Assembly (NCBI GenBank): GCA_913055155.1
Contig: CAJXJR010000003.1
Span: 62,001 to 126,000, forward strand
Reading direction: 5' to 3'
Length of the DNA: 64,000 nt
From: an uncultured Erythrobacter sp.
Lineage (GTDB): Bacteria > Pseudomonadota > Alphaproteobacteria > Sphingomonadales > Sphingomonadaceae
In this document: one piece after another, positions 1 through 7,892 of the stretch
How the letters are laid out: every line of letters starts with the position of its first letter
Numbering within the stretch: the stretch's first letter is position 1
The notes under the pieces: generated by a model
What the model was told of the DNA's origin: nothing
Seen by the model: only the letters and a program-made list of their open reading frames with translations
The model's database searches: none
Program-made: the position numbers and the translations under genes

Positions 1-287
1 GCTGGGGCATGGTGCAAGGCCTCAACCCCGATGGCGACAATTTCCTTGCCGTGCGGGCTGCGCCCACCACGCAGGCCAGCAAGATGGACGAACTGCACGA
101 AGGCGAGGAAGTGTGGTTCTGCGACAATAGCGAAGACCAGCAATGGGTCGGCATCGTCTACGGCGCCAGTCGCGAACCCGGCGTGGATTGCGAAGTCGGC
201 GCCAACCTGCCTCGTCCCGTTCCCTATCTCGGCCCATGCCGTTCCGGCTGGGTCTCCGCCCGTTATGTCATTCTCCTAGCAGGATAG
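1..287 (+). CDS. SH3-domain protein, 3' part only
   Basis: The gene enters from the left edge: the frame is open from base 3 and the first visible residues are Trp-Gly-Met-Val-Gln. The remaining ~95 residues look like a bacterial SH3 (SH3b) module, with a VRAAP strand followed by a short loop, an LHEGEEVW turn, W-V-G-I-V-Y-G, and the closing GWVSARYV strand. Such modules usually bind peptidoglycan or peptides in exported proteins. Any signal peptide or partner domain would lie upstream of the window. Two cysteine-containing loops (around FCDNSED and GPCRSGW) could form a disulfide, which would fit an exported protein; this is inference. It ends 3 bases before lpdA, so the two are probably co-transcribed. 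Confidence 0.7.
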   Translation, partial: WGMVQGLNPDGDNFLAVRAAPTTQASKMDELHEGEEVWFCDNSEDQQWVGIVYGASREPGVDCEVGANLPRPVPYLGPCRSGWVSARYVILLAG

Positions 288-290
288 ATC

Positions 291-1703
291 ATGAGCAATT
301 CCTACGACGTCATCGTTCTTGGTTCCGGCCCCGGCGGCTATGTCGCCGCCATTCGCTGCGCACAGCTGGGGCTGAAAACCGCCATTGTGGAGCGGGAGAA
401 CCTGGGCGGCATCTGCCTCAACTGGGGCTGCATCCCGACGAAAGCGCTGCTGCGCTCGGCAGAGATCCTGCATTACGCCCAGCATGCCAAGGACTATGGC
501 CTGAAGATCGCGGGCGAAATCGAGGCCGACCTGGAAGCCGTGGTGAAGCGCAGCCGCGGCGTTGCCAAGCAGCTGAACCAGGGCGTGACGCACCTGATGA
601 AGAAGAACAAGATCGCCGTTCACATGGGCGAGGGCACACTAACGGGACCCACCAGCCTGACGGTGAAGGGCGACAAGGGCGAAGAAAAGCTTACCGCCAA
701 GCATGTGATCGTCGCCACGGGTGCACGTGCGCGCGACCTGCCGTTTGCCCCGGCTGACGGCAAGCACATCTGGACTTACCGCGCCGCCATGACTCCGCCC
801 GAAATGCCGAAGAAGCTGCTGGTGATCGGCTCCGGCGCCATCGGTATCGAATTCGCCAGCTTCTACAACGACATGGGCGCCGACGTGACCGTGGTCGAAA
901 TGCTCGACTGTATCGTTCCGGTGGAAGACAAGGACGTGTCCGCCTTTCTCGAAAAGGCGCTGACCAAGCAGGGCATGACGATCATGACCGGCGCCGGCGT
1001 CGAGGAGCTGAAGGCGACGGGCAAGGGCGTCTCGGCCAAGATCAAGGCGAAGGACGGCAAGGCAGCAAGTCACGAATTCACCCATTGCATCGTCGCCATC
1101 GGCATCCAGCCCAACACCGAAAACATCGGTCTGGAAAAGCTGGTGGAGATGGATCGCGGGTTCATCCAGATCGATCCCTATGGCCGCACGAAGTCCAAGG
1201 GCCTGTGGGCCATCGGCGACTGCACGCCTGGCCCGTGGCTGGCGCACAAGGCGAGCCACGAGGGTGTTACCGCCGCGGAAGCGATCGCGCAGGAACTGGG
1301 CAAGAAGGACCTGCATCCGCACCCGCTCAACCGCGATGCCATTCCCGGCTGCACCTATTGCCACCCGCAAATCGCCAGCGTCGGCCTGACCGAGGCCAAG
1401 GCCAAGGAAGCGGGCTACGAGGTGAAGGTCGGCATGTTCCCCTTCATCGGCAACGGCAAAGCCATCGCGCTGGGCGAGGCCGAGGGCTTCACCAAGACCG
1501 TGTTCGACGCCAAGACCGGCGAATTGCTGGGCGCACACATGGTAGGCGCGGAAGTCACCGAGATGATCCAGGGCTATGTCGTGGGCAAGACGCTGGAGAC
1601 GACCGAAGCCGAACTGATGCAGACCGTCTTCCCGCACCCGACCATTTCAGAAAGCATGCACGAAAGCGTGCTGGCCGCGTACGGCCGCGCGCTGCATATC
1701 TAG
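291..1703 (+). CDS. lpdA: Dihydrolipoyl dehydrogenase (E3)
   Basis: FAD-dependent E3 subunit that reoxidises dihydrolipoamide on the E2 core of pyruvate or 2-oxoglutarate dehydrogenase, reducing NAD+. At 470 residues it is normal family length. The N-terminal FAD site GSGPGGYVAA (residues 11-20) is followed by the redox disulfide C42-x4-C47 in GGICLNWGCIPTK. The NAD site is VIGSGAIGIEFASFY, and the second FAD motif is LWAIGDCTPGPWLAHKA. The C-terminal dimer domain carries the catalytic His-Glu pair in FPHPTISESMHE. No E1/E2 gene lies in the window, so which complex it serves cannot be read here. The ATG follows an AGGATAG ribosome site. Confidence 0.97.
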   Translation: MSNSYDVIVLGSGPGGYVAAIRCAQLGLKTAIVERENLGGICLNWGCIPTKALLRSAEILHYAQHAKDYGLKIAGEIEADLEAVVKRSRGVAKQLNQGVTHLMKKNKIAVHMGEGTLTGPTSLTVKGDKGEEKLTAKHVIVATGARARDLPFAPADGKHIWTYRAAMTPPEMPKKLLVIGSGAIGIEFASFYNDMGADVTVVEMLDCIVPVEDKDVSAFLEKALTKQGMTIMTGAGVEELKATGKGVSAKIKAKDGKAASHEFTHCIVAIGIQPNTENIGLEKLVEMDRGFIQIDPYGRTKSKGLWAIGDCTPGPWLAHKASHEGVTAAEAIAQELGKKDLHPHPLNRDAIPGCTYCHPQIASVGLTEAKAKEAGYEVKVGMFPFIGNGKAIALGEAEGFTKTVFDAKTGELLGAHMVGAEVTEMIQGYVVGKTLETTEAELMQTVFPHPTISESMHESVLAAYGRALHI

Positions 1704-1727
1704 CATGAGGTGACAGACCCAGAATTT

Positions 1728-1739
1728 CCCGCTAGCGGG
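1728..1739. repeat. 12-base perfect palindrome upstream of tRNA-Ser
   Basis: CCCGCTAGCGGG is self-complementary and lies 25 bases after the lpdA stop and 14 bases before the tRNA. There is no T-run after it, so it is not a typical intrinsic terminator. It may be a small hairpin marking the end of lpdA mRNA or a protein site; nothing decides between these. Confidence 0.3.
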
Positions 1740-1753
1740 CACGTCGCTCGCGC

Positions 1754-1843
1754 GGACAGGTGGCAGAGCGGTTGAATGCACCGGTCTTGAAAACCGGCAA
1801 GGGTGCAAGCCCTTCGTGGGTTCGAATCCCACCCTGTCCGCCA
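1754..1843 (+). tRNA. tRNA-Ser (anticodon UGA)
   Basis: A 90-base class II tRNA. The acceptor arm GGACAGG (1754-1760) pairs with CCTGTCC (1833-1839), followed by discriminator G and an encoded CCA (1841-1843). The anticodon stem CCGGT/ACCGG encloses loop CTTGAAA, giving anticodon TGA. A long variable arm (GGGTGCAAGCCC) and a T arm with GGTTCGAATCC complete the serine-type fold. No integrase or duplicated 3' end is visible nearby, so there is no sign of use as an attachment site. Confidence 0.97.
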
Positions 1844-1998
1844 GCGAGTTCGCCCGCAAGGCGATGGGCTGGCGCGGTGAGCCACAGGGCCCACCGGGTT
1901 CGGACGCGAAAGCTGCGCTGTAACGGAGAGCGCCCGGAAGACTCCCGCTTCGGGTTTCGAGACTTGTCTTGGCCCTCCATGATCCTAGGCTGCACCCG

Positions 1999-3045
1999 AT
2001 GTCTTTCCGCCCCTCCGCAAACGTACAGGCCCTTGCAGAAGCCATCAGGCCAGCACTCGGCCTTGGCGCCAGCGGAACGCCCCCGCCACCGGACTTGCGG
2101 TTTATCGCGGAGCGCCACCGCGTAACGCTTCTGCTTCACCATGCCTTGGGCCTGCGCGGTCATCGCGAAGACGAAGAACTGCTGTCCCAAATCGCCAGGC
2201 TCGCACAGCTGAACGCGCGCGGGACATTGCTTCAGAAAGCAGCGGGAGCGAGACTGGAACGGCTTCTGGACGAGCGCGGCATCGACAGCATTGAAATCAA
2301 GGGGTGGCGCCTGGGGCACCTGCTCTATGGCGAGAATACCCTCCGGCAATCGCGCGATGTCGATGTCCTCTTGCGGCCGGAGCAGATTTTCGAGGCGGTC
2401 GAAGCGGTTGTGGAGGCCGGCTTCAAGAATATGCGAGGCGAACCGCTCAAGCCGTCAGTTGCGCGGGCCATGCTGCGGTTCCATCGAGAGGTGGAGGTGC
2501 GCGACCCGCGTTCGCGGGTTACGATCGAACTCCATTCGCGGTCTCTGGAAAATCCACCGGCGGGCTGGAGCGACACGACAATGCTGGCAGACCCGCTGGA
2601 CCTCTCCAATCCCGAATACGTCCTGTACCTGATCCTTCATGGAGCCGGATCGAACTGGAACCGGCTGAAGTGGTTGGCCGATCTTGCCATGATCGCCCAA
2701 CGTGTTGAAAGCGATGTCATGCTCCAGGTCGTGGACCTAGCGCGCGCCCTTGATTGCCTTCCTGCAGTTTCAGCCAGTTTCCGCGCCTGCGGCGCGATCT
2801 GGGGGGAAGGCCTTGTTGGCGAATGGCTTGCCGCAGCGGCGCTGCGCGTGGACGATGAACGCACCCAGTTGCACCTCCAGGCATTCGCCCGCGCGCTCAA
2901 TCGTGAAGATTCCCCATCGAAAATGGAATTGACGGCAAGGCGGCTGGAGCTGGTTCGGGATTCGCCAATTTGTGGCGAGAGGCCGCTCCCGCACCTCAGC
3001 TCCATTGGAAAGCGCACGGCGATGTGGCTTCTTCGCCGTGTCTAG
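1999..3045 (+). CDS. Nucleotidyltransferase-fold protein (NTP_transf_5 type)
   Basis: A 348-residue protein resembling the uncharacterised nucleotidyltransferase family PF14907. The core is IEIKGWRLGHLLYGENTLRQSRDVDVLL: a conserved KG, then R..RDVDVL in the place of the paired acidic metal ligands of nucleotidyltransferases. The rest is helical, with FHREVEV and IELH strands in the middle. Family members often sit in polysaccharide or lasso-peptide clusters, but no such genes are near, so substrate and pathway are unknown. I chose ATG 1999 (MSFRPSANV); an in-frame upstream start at 1969 would add ten non-conserved-looking residues. It stands alone between tRNA-Ser and a long gap. Confidence 0.7.
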   Translation: MSFRPSANVQALAEAIRPALGLGASGTPPPPDLRFIAERHRVTLLLHHALGLRGHREDEELLSQIARLAQLNARGTLLQKAAGARLERLLDERGIDSIEIKGWRLGHLLYGENTLRQSRDVDVLLRPEQIFEAVEAVVEAGFKNMRGEPLKPSVARAMLRFHREVEVRDPRSRVTIELHSRSLENPPAGWSDTTMLADPLDLSNPEYVLYLILHGAGSNWNRLKWLADLAMIAQRVESDVMLQVVDLARALDCLPAVSASFRACGAIWGEGLVGEWLAAAALRVDDERTQLHLQAFARALNREDSPSKMELTARRLELVRDSPICGERPLPHLSSIGKRTAMWLLRRV

Positions 3046-3083
3046 CCGCCGGGTGCCACACCGCACGGTGGAAACCGAACGCT

Positions 3084-3105
3084 CCGGGCCTCTTGCTTGG
3101 CCCGG
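3084..3105 (+). terminator. GC hairpin after the nucleotidyltransferase gene
   Basis: CCGGGCC (3084-3090), loop TCTTGCTT, GGCCCGG (3099-3105): a perfect 7-base-pair stem 38 bases after the stop codon. No T-run follows, so termination strength is doubtful; it may only protect the mRNA 3' end. Confidence 0.4.
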
Positions 3106-3424
3106 TCAGGCTGCCTGATAAGCCAATGGATGGTGGGCTACTGAACGGCCGGCTCATGGCCCATTCGAAAAGGGCAAGATCGAATTCGCTGTCGTGCGAT
3201 GGGCTTGACGGTGCGGCCCACCGGCGGCGCCAGCCTTGGCCGTCCTTGGCTGCGGATAGCTACTGACAACAATCCTCCTGTCACTGCACTTTTACCGCCG
3301 GCCTCAACCAAGCCCGGTAAATTCAAACGCATTCGAATGGCTGTAAGGCGGATCAAGGCTCTATCAACTAAAAGGCCGACCTGATTGCGCCCTGGCCGCG
3401 AGAGGCATTTCCCAGCACCAACCA

Positions 3425-3447
3425 CGTGACAGGCCGTAAAGGTCACG
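3425..3447. promoter_or_regulatory. Inverted repeat CGTGAC-N11-GTCACG, possible operator
   Basis: Two 6-base arms in perfect inverted symmetry, centres 17 bases apart, lie 66 bases upstream of the start at 3513. The geometry suits a dimeric regulator, but no second copy was seen in the window and no regulator can be named. Confidence 0.3.
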
Positions 3448-3512
3448 CTAGGAATCGGATGAAGTCAATTTGCCGGAGCTACCGGCGAAACCGTTCGAGA
3501 GGATCGCTACAC

Positions 3513-4382
3513 ATGACTCGCAAGCTTTGCGCCGTTCTTGCTGCCACCACGGCTCTTGCCGTTGCCGCGCCTGCCCATGCACAAGGAGCCTGCACACGCG
3601 ACCAACTGGAAGGCATCGCCGGCGACTGGGTGGAAGCCATCGAGCAGGGCACGATGATGACCATGCAACTGGGCGAATGGGTGGAGTACAACGAGAACTT
3701 CATGCGCGGATCGCTGGGCGGCTTCCTGTCCCCCGCGCGCGAGGTGAACTGGCACCTGGCGCTGCTCGATACCACCACCTGCCAGGTCTTTGTCGAAGCG
3801 GTGATACTGGACGAGGAGCGCCCGCTGGTCACTGCGACTCAGATCAGCAACGGCTTTTTCGGTGTCGGCCCGTTCGACAATATCGTGACCGACGAAGGTG
3901 ACTGGCTGTTCGACGCGCAGGCGACCTACGAATATGCCCGCCGCGAGGACTGGAGCGACATTCCCGAAGGCGAACGCCACACGCGTGACGAACTGATCGC
4001 GGCGGCCGATGCCTATCTCGACCTGTTCAACGATCCCACCGTGGAAGTGCCCTGGGGCACGCCGTGCGCGCGGCTGGAAGGCGGCGTCTACACCGGGCGC
4101 GGGGAGCCTACCGATACCTGCAATGTGGGCGTTCCGTCCGGCGTGGAACTGACCAACCGTCGCTACATCGTCGACCCGGTGAAGGGCGCGGTGAACGTTT
4201 TCCTCGAATTCGGCGAGAACGCCCGGCCCGACAGCCACACCTTCCGCGTGGAAAACGGCAAGATCCGCTATGTCCACACGGTGACCTATTGCGAGGAAGA
4301 AAACTGCGGCTTCCGGCCCTTTGCCGAGATGCTGGCGGAAAACCCCGACATGCAGCCGCCCTACGCCCCGCTGGACGAATAG
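3513..4382 (+). CDS. Secreted protein of unknown function, NTF2-like second half possible
   Basis: A 289-residue exported protein. The signal peptide is residues 1-24 (MTRKLCAVLAATTALAVAAPAHAQ), with AHA-Q as the likely cleavage point. The mature part contains TTCQVF, TPCARLEGG, TDTCNVG and TYCEEENCGF, so several cysteines could pair in the periplasm. The arrangement ADAYLDLFND...VPWGTPCARLEGGVYTGRG...CNVGVPSGV followed by a beta-rich end (RRYIVDPVKGAVNVFLEF..HTFRVENGKIRYVH) recalls NTF2-like proteins of the DUF8021 kind; this is a tentative reading. ATG 3513 is preferred over upstream in-frame starts because it follows GAGAGGATC and opens the signal peptide directly. It precedes the cell-wall operon by 78 bases. 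Confidence 0.65.
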   Translation: MTRKLCAVLAATTALAVAAPAHAQGACTRDQLEGIAGDWVEAIEQGTMMTMQLGEWVEYNENFMRGSLGGFLSPAREVNWHLALLDTTTCQVFVEAVILDEERPLVTATQISNGFFGVGPFDNIVTDEGDWLFDAQATYEYARREDWSDIPEGERHTRDELIAAADAYLDLFNDPTVEVPWGTPCARLEGGVYTGRGEPTDTCNVGVPSGVELTNRRYIVDPVKGAVNVFLEFGENARPDSHTFRVENGKIRYVHTVTYCEEENCGFRPFAEMLAENPDMQPPYAPLDE

Positions 4383-4460
4383 GCCCGGACAGGCGCCAAT
4401 TCGTCGCACCTCTGCATTTGGGGGATTCCATCGCGTGGGGCAGTGCTCTAGCATTGCCGC

Positions 4461-5495
4461 ATGATGTTCAAGACCTTGCGCCGCATGGGCGCGCTCGCCG
4501 CTGCCACCATCCTCTGCACCACGCCTGCCGCCGCGCAGGTGGAGCCGTTTGACGAATATCTGGCCACCGTGGCGCAGCATGCCCGCGCCGAAGGGGTGAG
4601 CCAGGCGACCATCGATGCGGTGTTCACCGGCCTTGTGCCCAACGACCGGGTAATCGCGCTCGACAACCAGAACGTATCTTCCGGTGGCAACGTGAACCCC
4701 GCCACCGGCTTTGCCTGGATGTCCAGCTACTTGCGCCGCCACAATACCGCCTCGCGCATCCGTGGCGGTGTACGCAAGCTGGCCGAAGTGCGCCCCATCG
4801 CTGCCGAGGTCGAGCGTGAATACGGCGTTCCGGCTGAAATCATCGTTGCCATCTGGGGGCACGAGACCGCCTATGGCGCGGTCATGGGCAGTTTCGACCT
4901 GCCGCGATCGCTGGCCACGCTGGCCTGGGAAGGGCGCCGCCGCGAGCTGTTCGAAAGCGAACTGATCGACGTGCTCAAGATGGTCGACCAGGGCGTGCCG
5001 CAGTCGCAGCTGGTGGGCAGCTGGGCCGGCGCCTTCGGCAACGGCCAGTTCCTGCCCAGCGTATACTTGCGCCTGGCGGTGGACGGCGATGGCGACGGAG
5101 ACCGCGATATCTGGAATTCCGATGTCGATACCATGCATTCCATCGCCAACTACTTCCGCGATGCCGGCTGGCGTCCGGGAGAGCCGTGGGCGGTTCGGGC
5201 GTATGTGCCCAATTCGGCAGATCGCACGGGGATCGAGAATCGCGTGGATTCCCCCGTCTGCCCCCGCGTGCACGAACGCCACAGTCGCTGGATGACAGTG
5301 CGCGAATGGCGCGAACGGGGCGTGGAACCGCGCGCGCCCATCGGCGATGACGTGATGGCATCGCTGTTCGAACCCGATGGTCCGGCGGAACCCGGCTACC
5401 TCTTAACCCAGAATTATAGGGTTATCCTCGAATATAACTGCTCGAATTACTACGCGATGAGTGTGGGATTGCTTGCAGATGAGATCAGTAGATAG
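4461..5495 (+). CDS. Lytic murein transglycosylase, MltB-like
   Basis: Periplasmic enzyme cleaving the MurNAc-GlcNAc bond of peptidoglycan to give 1,6-anhydro ends. The 344 residues begin with a cleavable signal peptide (about 1-26, ending PAAAQ) rather than a lipobox. The fold is SLT_2/MltB: the catalytic glutamate is E135 in IWGHETAYG, followed by GSFDLPRSLATLAW, then GAFGNGQFLPSVYLRLAVDG and the DGDGDGDRDIW loop typical of this family. It has no C-terminal peptidoglycan-binding repeat. It is the first gene of a long forward operon and overlaps the next gene by 17 bases, linking glycan cleavage with a SPOR protein that recognises cleaved glycans. Confidence 0.9.
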   Translation: MMFKTLRRMGALAAATILCTTPAAAQVEPFDEYLATVAQHARAEGVSQATIDAVFTGLVPNDRVIALDNQNVSSGGNVNPATGFAWMSSYLRRHNTASRIRGGVRKLAEVRPIAAEVEREYGVPAEIIVAIWGHETAYGAVMGSFDLPRSLATLAWEGRRRELFESELIDVLKMVDQGVPQSQLVGSWAGAFGNGQFLPSVYLRLAVDGDGDGDRDIWNSDVDTMHSIANYFRDAGWRPGEPWAVRAYVPNSADRTGIENRVDSPVCPRVHERHSRWMTVREWRERGVEPRAPIGDDVMASLFEPDGPAEPGYLLTQNYRVILEYNCSNYYAMSVGLLADEISR

Positions 5496-6696
5496 CTCCA
5501 AGACCCGGTTCCAGGCGCGCGCCCTGGTAACCATTTTCCTTGCCTCTGGCCTTGCTGCCTGCGGATCGGCGGGCGGGGGCGGTGTGGCCTCGGTCGCTTC
5601 GCTGCCGGTAAACGGACCGCAGGATGACTATCCCATCCTCGTGGGGGAACCCTTCGAAGTGGCAGGCACGCATTACACGCCTGCCGACGTGCTGAATTAT
5701 GACGAAGTGGGCTATCTCACCCTCGATCCCGGCACCATGGGCTATACCGGCGCGCACCACACGCTGCCGGTGCCGAGCTATGCCGAAGTCACCTCGCTCG
5801 AAACGGGCCGCACGGTGCTGGTGCGGCTGGAACGGCGCGGTCCGATGGACAGCAACCACCTGGTGGCGTTGTCGCCTGCCGCCATGGCGCAACTGGGCGG
5901 CAACACGGAAACGCCCGTCCGCGTTCGCCGCGTGAACCCGCCCGAGGCACAGCGCATGATGCTGCGCCGGGGCGATGCCGCACCCTTGCGGATGGATACG
6001 CCCAGCTCGCTGCTGACCGTGCTGCGTCGCCGCTTACCCGAAAGCGGCTCTGCCTCGCTGGCCGCGAATGCCGCGCCTCCGCAGGCGATCGAGACGGTGG
6101 AGGTGGCGGCTTCGGCGGCAACGCCTGCAGCCGCGCAGCTTCCTGCCACGGAACCTGCCGTCGATGCCGCAACGCCTACGCCGGCAGGCGAACTGGCGGC
6201 CGCGGAGCCCGTTTCGGAAATGCCTGCGGCGCCTGCTGGCGAGACTCCTCCCGAGGTCGCTGCCGCGGAGCCGGTCGCACCGGTGGCGCCCGTGCCAGCA
6301 CCTGCCGACCCGGCCGCCGAAGAAGAGACCTTCGCCGCGGTGTTCGAAACCGAACAGCCCGCGCAGGCGGTTGCGGTAGCCGAAGCAGTCCAACCTCCCG
6401 AAGCGGTCGAACCCGCCGAGGTGGTCGAAGCCCCGGAAGGCGAAGCTGCGGAAGGCGAAGCCGTGGCCCAGGCACCGCAGGTGCTCGAAGGCGGATTCCT
6501 CGTTCAGGCGGCTACCTTCGCCAATTCCGATAACGCGCAGCGGGCGGCCAATGCGCTGGGCGGGCAAATCAGCCAGTCCGGCGAGTATTACCGCGTGCGC
6601 ACCGGCCCCTTCGCCACTCGTGGAGAAGCCGAGGCCTCGCTCGCCAATGTCCGGCGCGCGGGTTATAGCGATGCACGAATCCTGACCAGCGGCTGA
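5479..6696 (+). CDS. RlpA-like SPOR lipoprotein with degenerate catalytic domain
   Basis: A 405-residue outer-membrane-type lipoprotein. The lipobox is LAAC with Cys28. Residues ~45-165 match RlpA (YDEVGY, TLPVPSYAEVTSLETGRTVLVR, ALSPAAMAQLG), but the segment that in RlpA carries ASWYG..FHG..TANGE is missing, and the catalytic NDRGPF is replaced by ERRGPM. A ~140-residue Ala/Pro/Glu-rich linker leads to a C-terminal SPOR domain (GGFLVQAATFANSDNAQRAANAL ... YYRVRTGPFATRGEAEASL), which binds septal peptidoglycan lacking stem peptides. I infer a binding or scaffold protein rather than an active transglycosylase. ATG 5479 is chosen over GTG 5461; it overlaps the transglycosylase gene. Confidence 0.8.
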   Translation: MRSVDSSKTRFQARALVTIFLASGLAACGSAGGGGVASVASLPVNGPQDDYPILVGEPFEVAGTHYTPADVLNYDEVGYLTLDPGTMGYTGAHHTLPVPSYAEVTSLETGRTVLVRLERRGPMDSNHLVALSPAAMAQLGGNTETPVRVRRVNPPEAQRMMLRRGDAAPLRMDTPSSLLTVLRRRLPESGSASLAANAAPPQAIETVEVAASAATPAAAQLPATEPAVDAATPTPAGELAAAEPVSEMPAAPAGETPPEVAAAEPVAPVAPVPAPADPAAEEETFAAVFETEQPAQAVAVAEAVQPPEAVEPAEVVEAPEGEAAEGEAVAQAPQVLEGGFLVQAATFANSDNAQRAANALGGQISQSGEYYRVRTGPFATRGEAEASLANVRRAGYSDARILTSG

Positions 6697-6734
6697 GCCT
6701 TGTGGCTCCGCCGCGTCCAAGCGGTGGAGAACGC

Positions 6735-7892
6735 GTGCAGCAAAGGAAATTCCTGGCCCTGGCAACGGCGGCGCTGTGCCTTGCCGCCAGTCCTGCCGCA
6801 CCTGCATCCACGCCCGCGCCTGTCCCGCAGGACATACCCGTCGCCTTGTTAGTGGACCTGTCCACCGGGCAGACGCTCTATGCGCGGGAGGAAAACCGGC
6901 GGTTCGTGCCTGCGTCGGTCACCAAGGTGATGACCGCCTACACCGCCTTCAAGCTGATCGACGAGGGCGAACTGCGCCCCGAAATGCGCTTCGAATACTC
7001 GCAGGAACTGGAGGACGAGTGGTACGCCGAAGGCTCCAACATGTTCCTGCGCGCGGGTGAGCAGCCCACCGTGGGGCAGTTGCTGCTGGGCATCACCACC
7101 GTTTCGGGCAACGATGCCAGCGTGGCGCTGGCCATCGCCGCCACCGGATCGCTCGAAAGCTGGCTGGCGCTGATGAACGCAAATGCTGCCGAACTGGGCA
7201 TGCGTGACACGCATTTCGGTTCCCCCAACGGCTATCCCGATGGCGGGCAGACCTACACCTCCGCACGTGACCTGGCCCTGCTGGGCGAGGCGATCACGCA
7301 GGACTATCCCGGTCTCTACGCCCGTTATTTCGGCCATCGATCGCTGCGCTGGCGCAATATCGCGCAGGAAAACCACGACCCCGTGACGGGCCGGGTGGAT
7401 GGCGCCGACGGCCTGAAGACCGGCTACACGCGCGAGGCGGGTTTCACCTTCCTCGGTTCGGCAGAGCGCGATGGGCGGCGGCTGGTAGAAGTGCTGGCAG
7501 GCGCGCCTGACAGCGACACGCGCGACAATGCCGCCCGCGCCTTACTGGAATGGGGTTTCGATGCGTTCCGCCAGGAAATGATCGTGCCTGCGCGCACAAC
7601 GCTGGGCAGTGCGCAAGTTCAGAACGGCGCGAGCGCCAGCGTGGCCCTGCGCACGCCCCAGGCCGTGGTGGCGGCCTTGCCCGTGGGCGCCGACGAGACA
7701 CGCTGGACCATGGAGATCGTCTATCGCGGCCCGGTGCAGGCACCCGTAATCGTGGGTGATCGTATCGCGCGCCTACGGCTAAGCGTGGATGGTGAAGTGG
7801 CCATGGAAGTACCGCTGGAAGCAGCGGATTCGGTGCCCGAAGCCAATGTCGCCCAGCGGATCATCAATGCATGGAGGAAATGGCTGGCATGA
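6735..7892 (+). CDS. dacC: D-alanyl-D-alanine carboxypeptidase (class C low-mass PBP)
   Basis: Serine peptidase S11 that removes the terminal D-Ala from peptidoglycan stem peptides in the periplasm. From GTG 6735 it has 385 residues, with a signal peptide (MQQRKFLALATAALCLAAS). The three penicillin-binding motifs are present: S61-V-T-K64, S124-G-N126 and K228-T-G230. The C-terminal beta-rich PBP5_C-like domain (VVAALPVGADETRWTMEI...) and an ending RIINAWRKWLA suggest an amphipathic anchor. GTG 6735 follows GGTGGAGA; an in-frame GTG at 6702 would add eleven residues before the signal peptide. Its stop overlaps the tmk start (ATGA). Confidence 0.92.
   Translation: MQQRKFLALATAALCLAASPAAPASTPAPVPQDIPVALLVDLSTGQTLYAREENRRFVPASVTKVMTAYTAFKLIDEGELRPEMRFEYSQELEDEWYAEGSNMFLRAGEQPTVGQLLLGITTVSGNDASVALAIAATGSLESWLALMNANAAELGMRDTHFGSPNGYPDGGQTYTSARDLALLGEAITQDYPGLYARYFGHRSLRWRNIAQENHDPVTGRVDGADGLKTGYTREAGFTFLGSAERDGRRLVEVLAGAPDSDTRDNAARALLEWGFDAFRQEMIVPARTTLGSAQVQNGASASVALRTPQAVVAALPVGADETRWTMEIVYRGPVQAPVIVGDRIARLRLSVDGEVAMEVPLEAADSVPEANVAQRIINAWRKWLA

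Larger units (their letters stand above)
3046..3512. other. 467-base gap without a convincing gene
   Basis: No credible coding frame is visible on either strand; short open frames here lack ribosome sites and family-like sequence. It holds a GC hairpin just after the upstream gene (3084-3105) and an inverted repeat CGTGAC-N11-GTCACG (3425-3447) about 65 bases before the next start. The middle (about 3250-3370) is less GC-rich than its surroundings. The promoter of the secreted protein at 3513 should lie in the last 150 bases. Confidence 0.5.

Noticed and set aside
1754-1843. tRNA-Ser as attachment site of an integrated element
   Set aside because: No integrase, no duplicated tRNA 3' end and no change in composition after it.
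1760-2125. Open frames reading through tRNA-Ser
   Set aside because: The tRNA folds fully; proteins across it are artefacts.
3199-3384. A 61-codon forward frame in the 467-base gap
   Set aside because: No ribosome site, no hydrophobic or domain-like pattern, and Arg/Pro-rich composition typical of chance frames.
3507-5282. A 591-codon open frame on the reverse strand
   Set aside because: It lies across two forward genes with signal peptides and catalytic motifs. Long antisense frames are expected in GC-rich DNA; its product is low-complexity His/Gly/Ala-rich.
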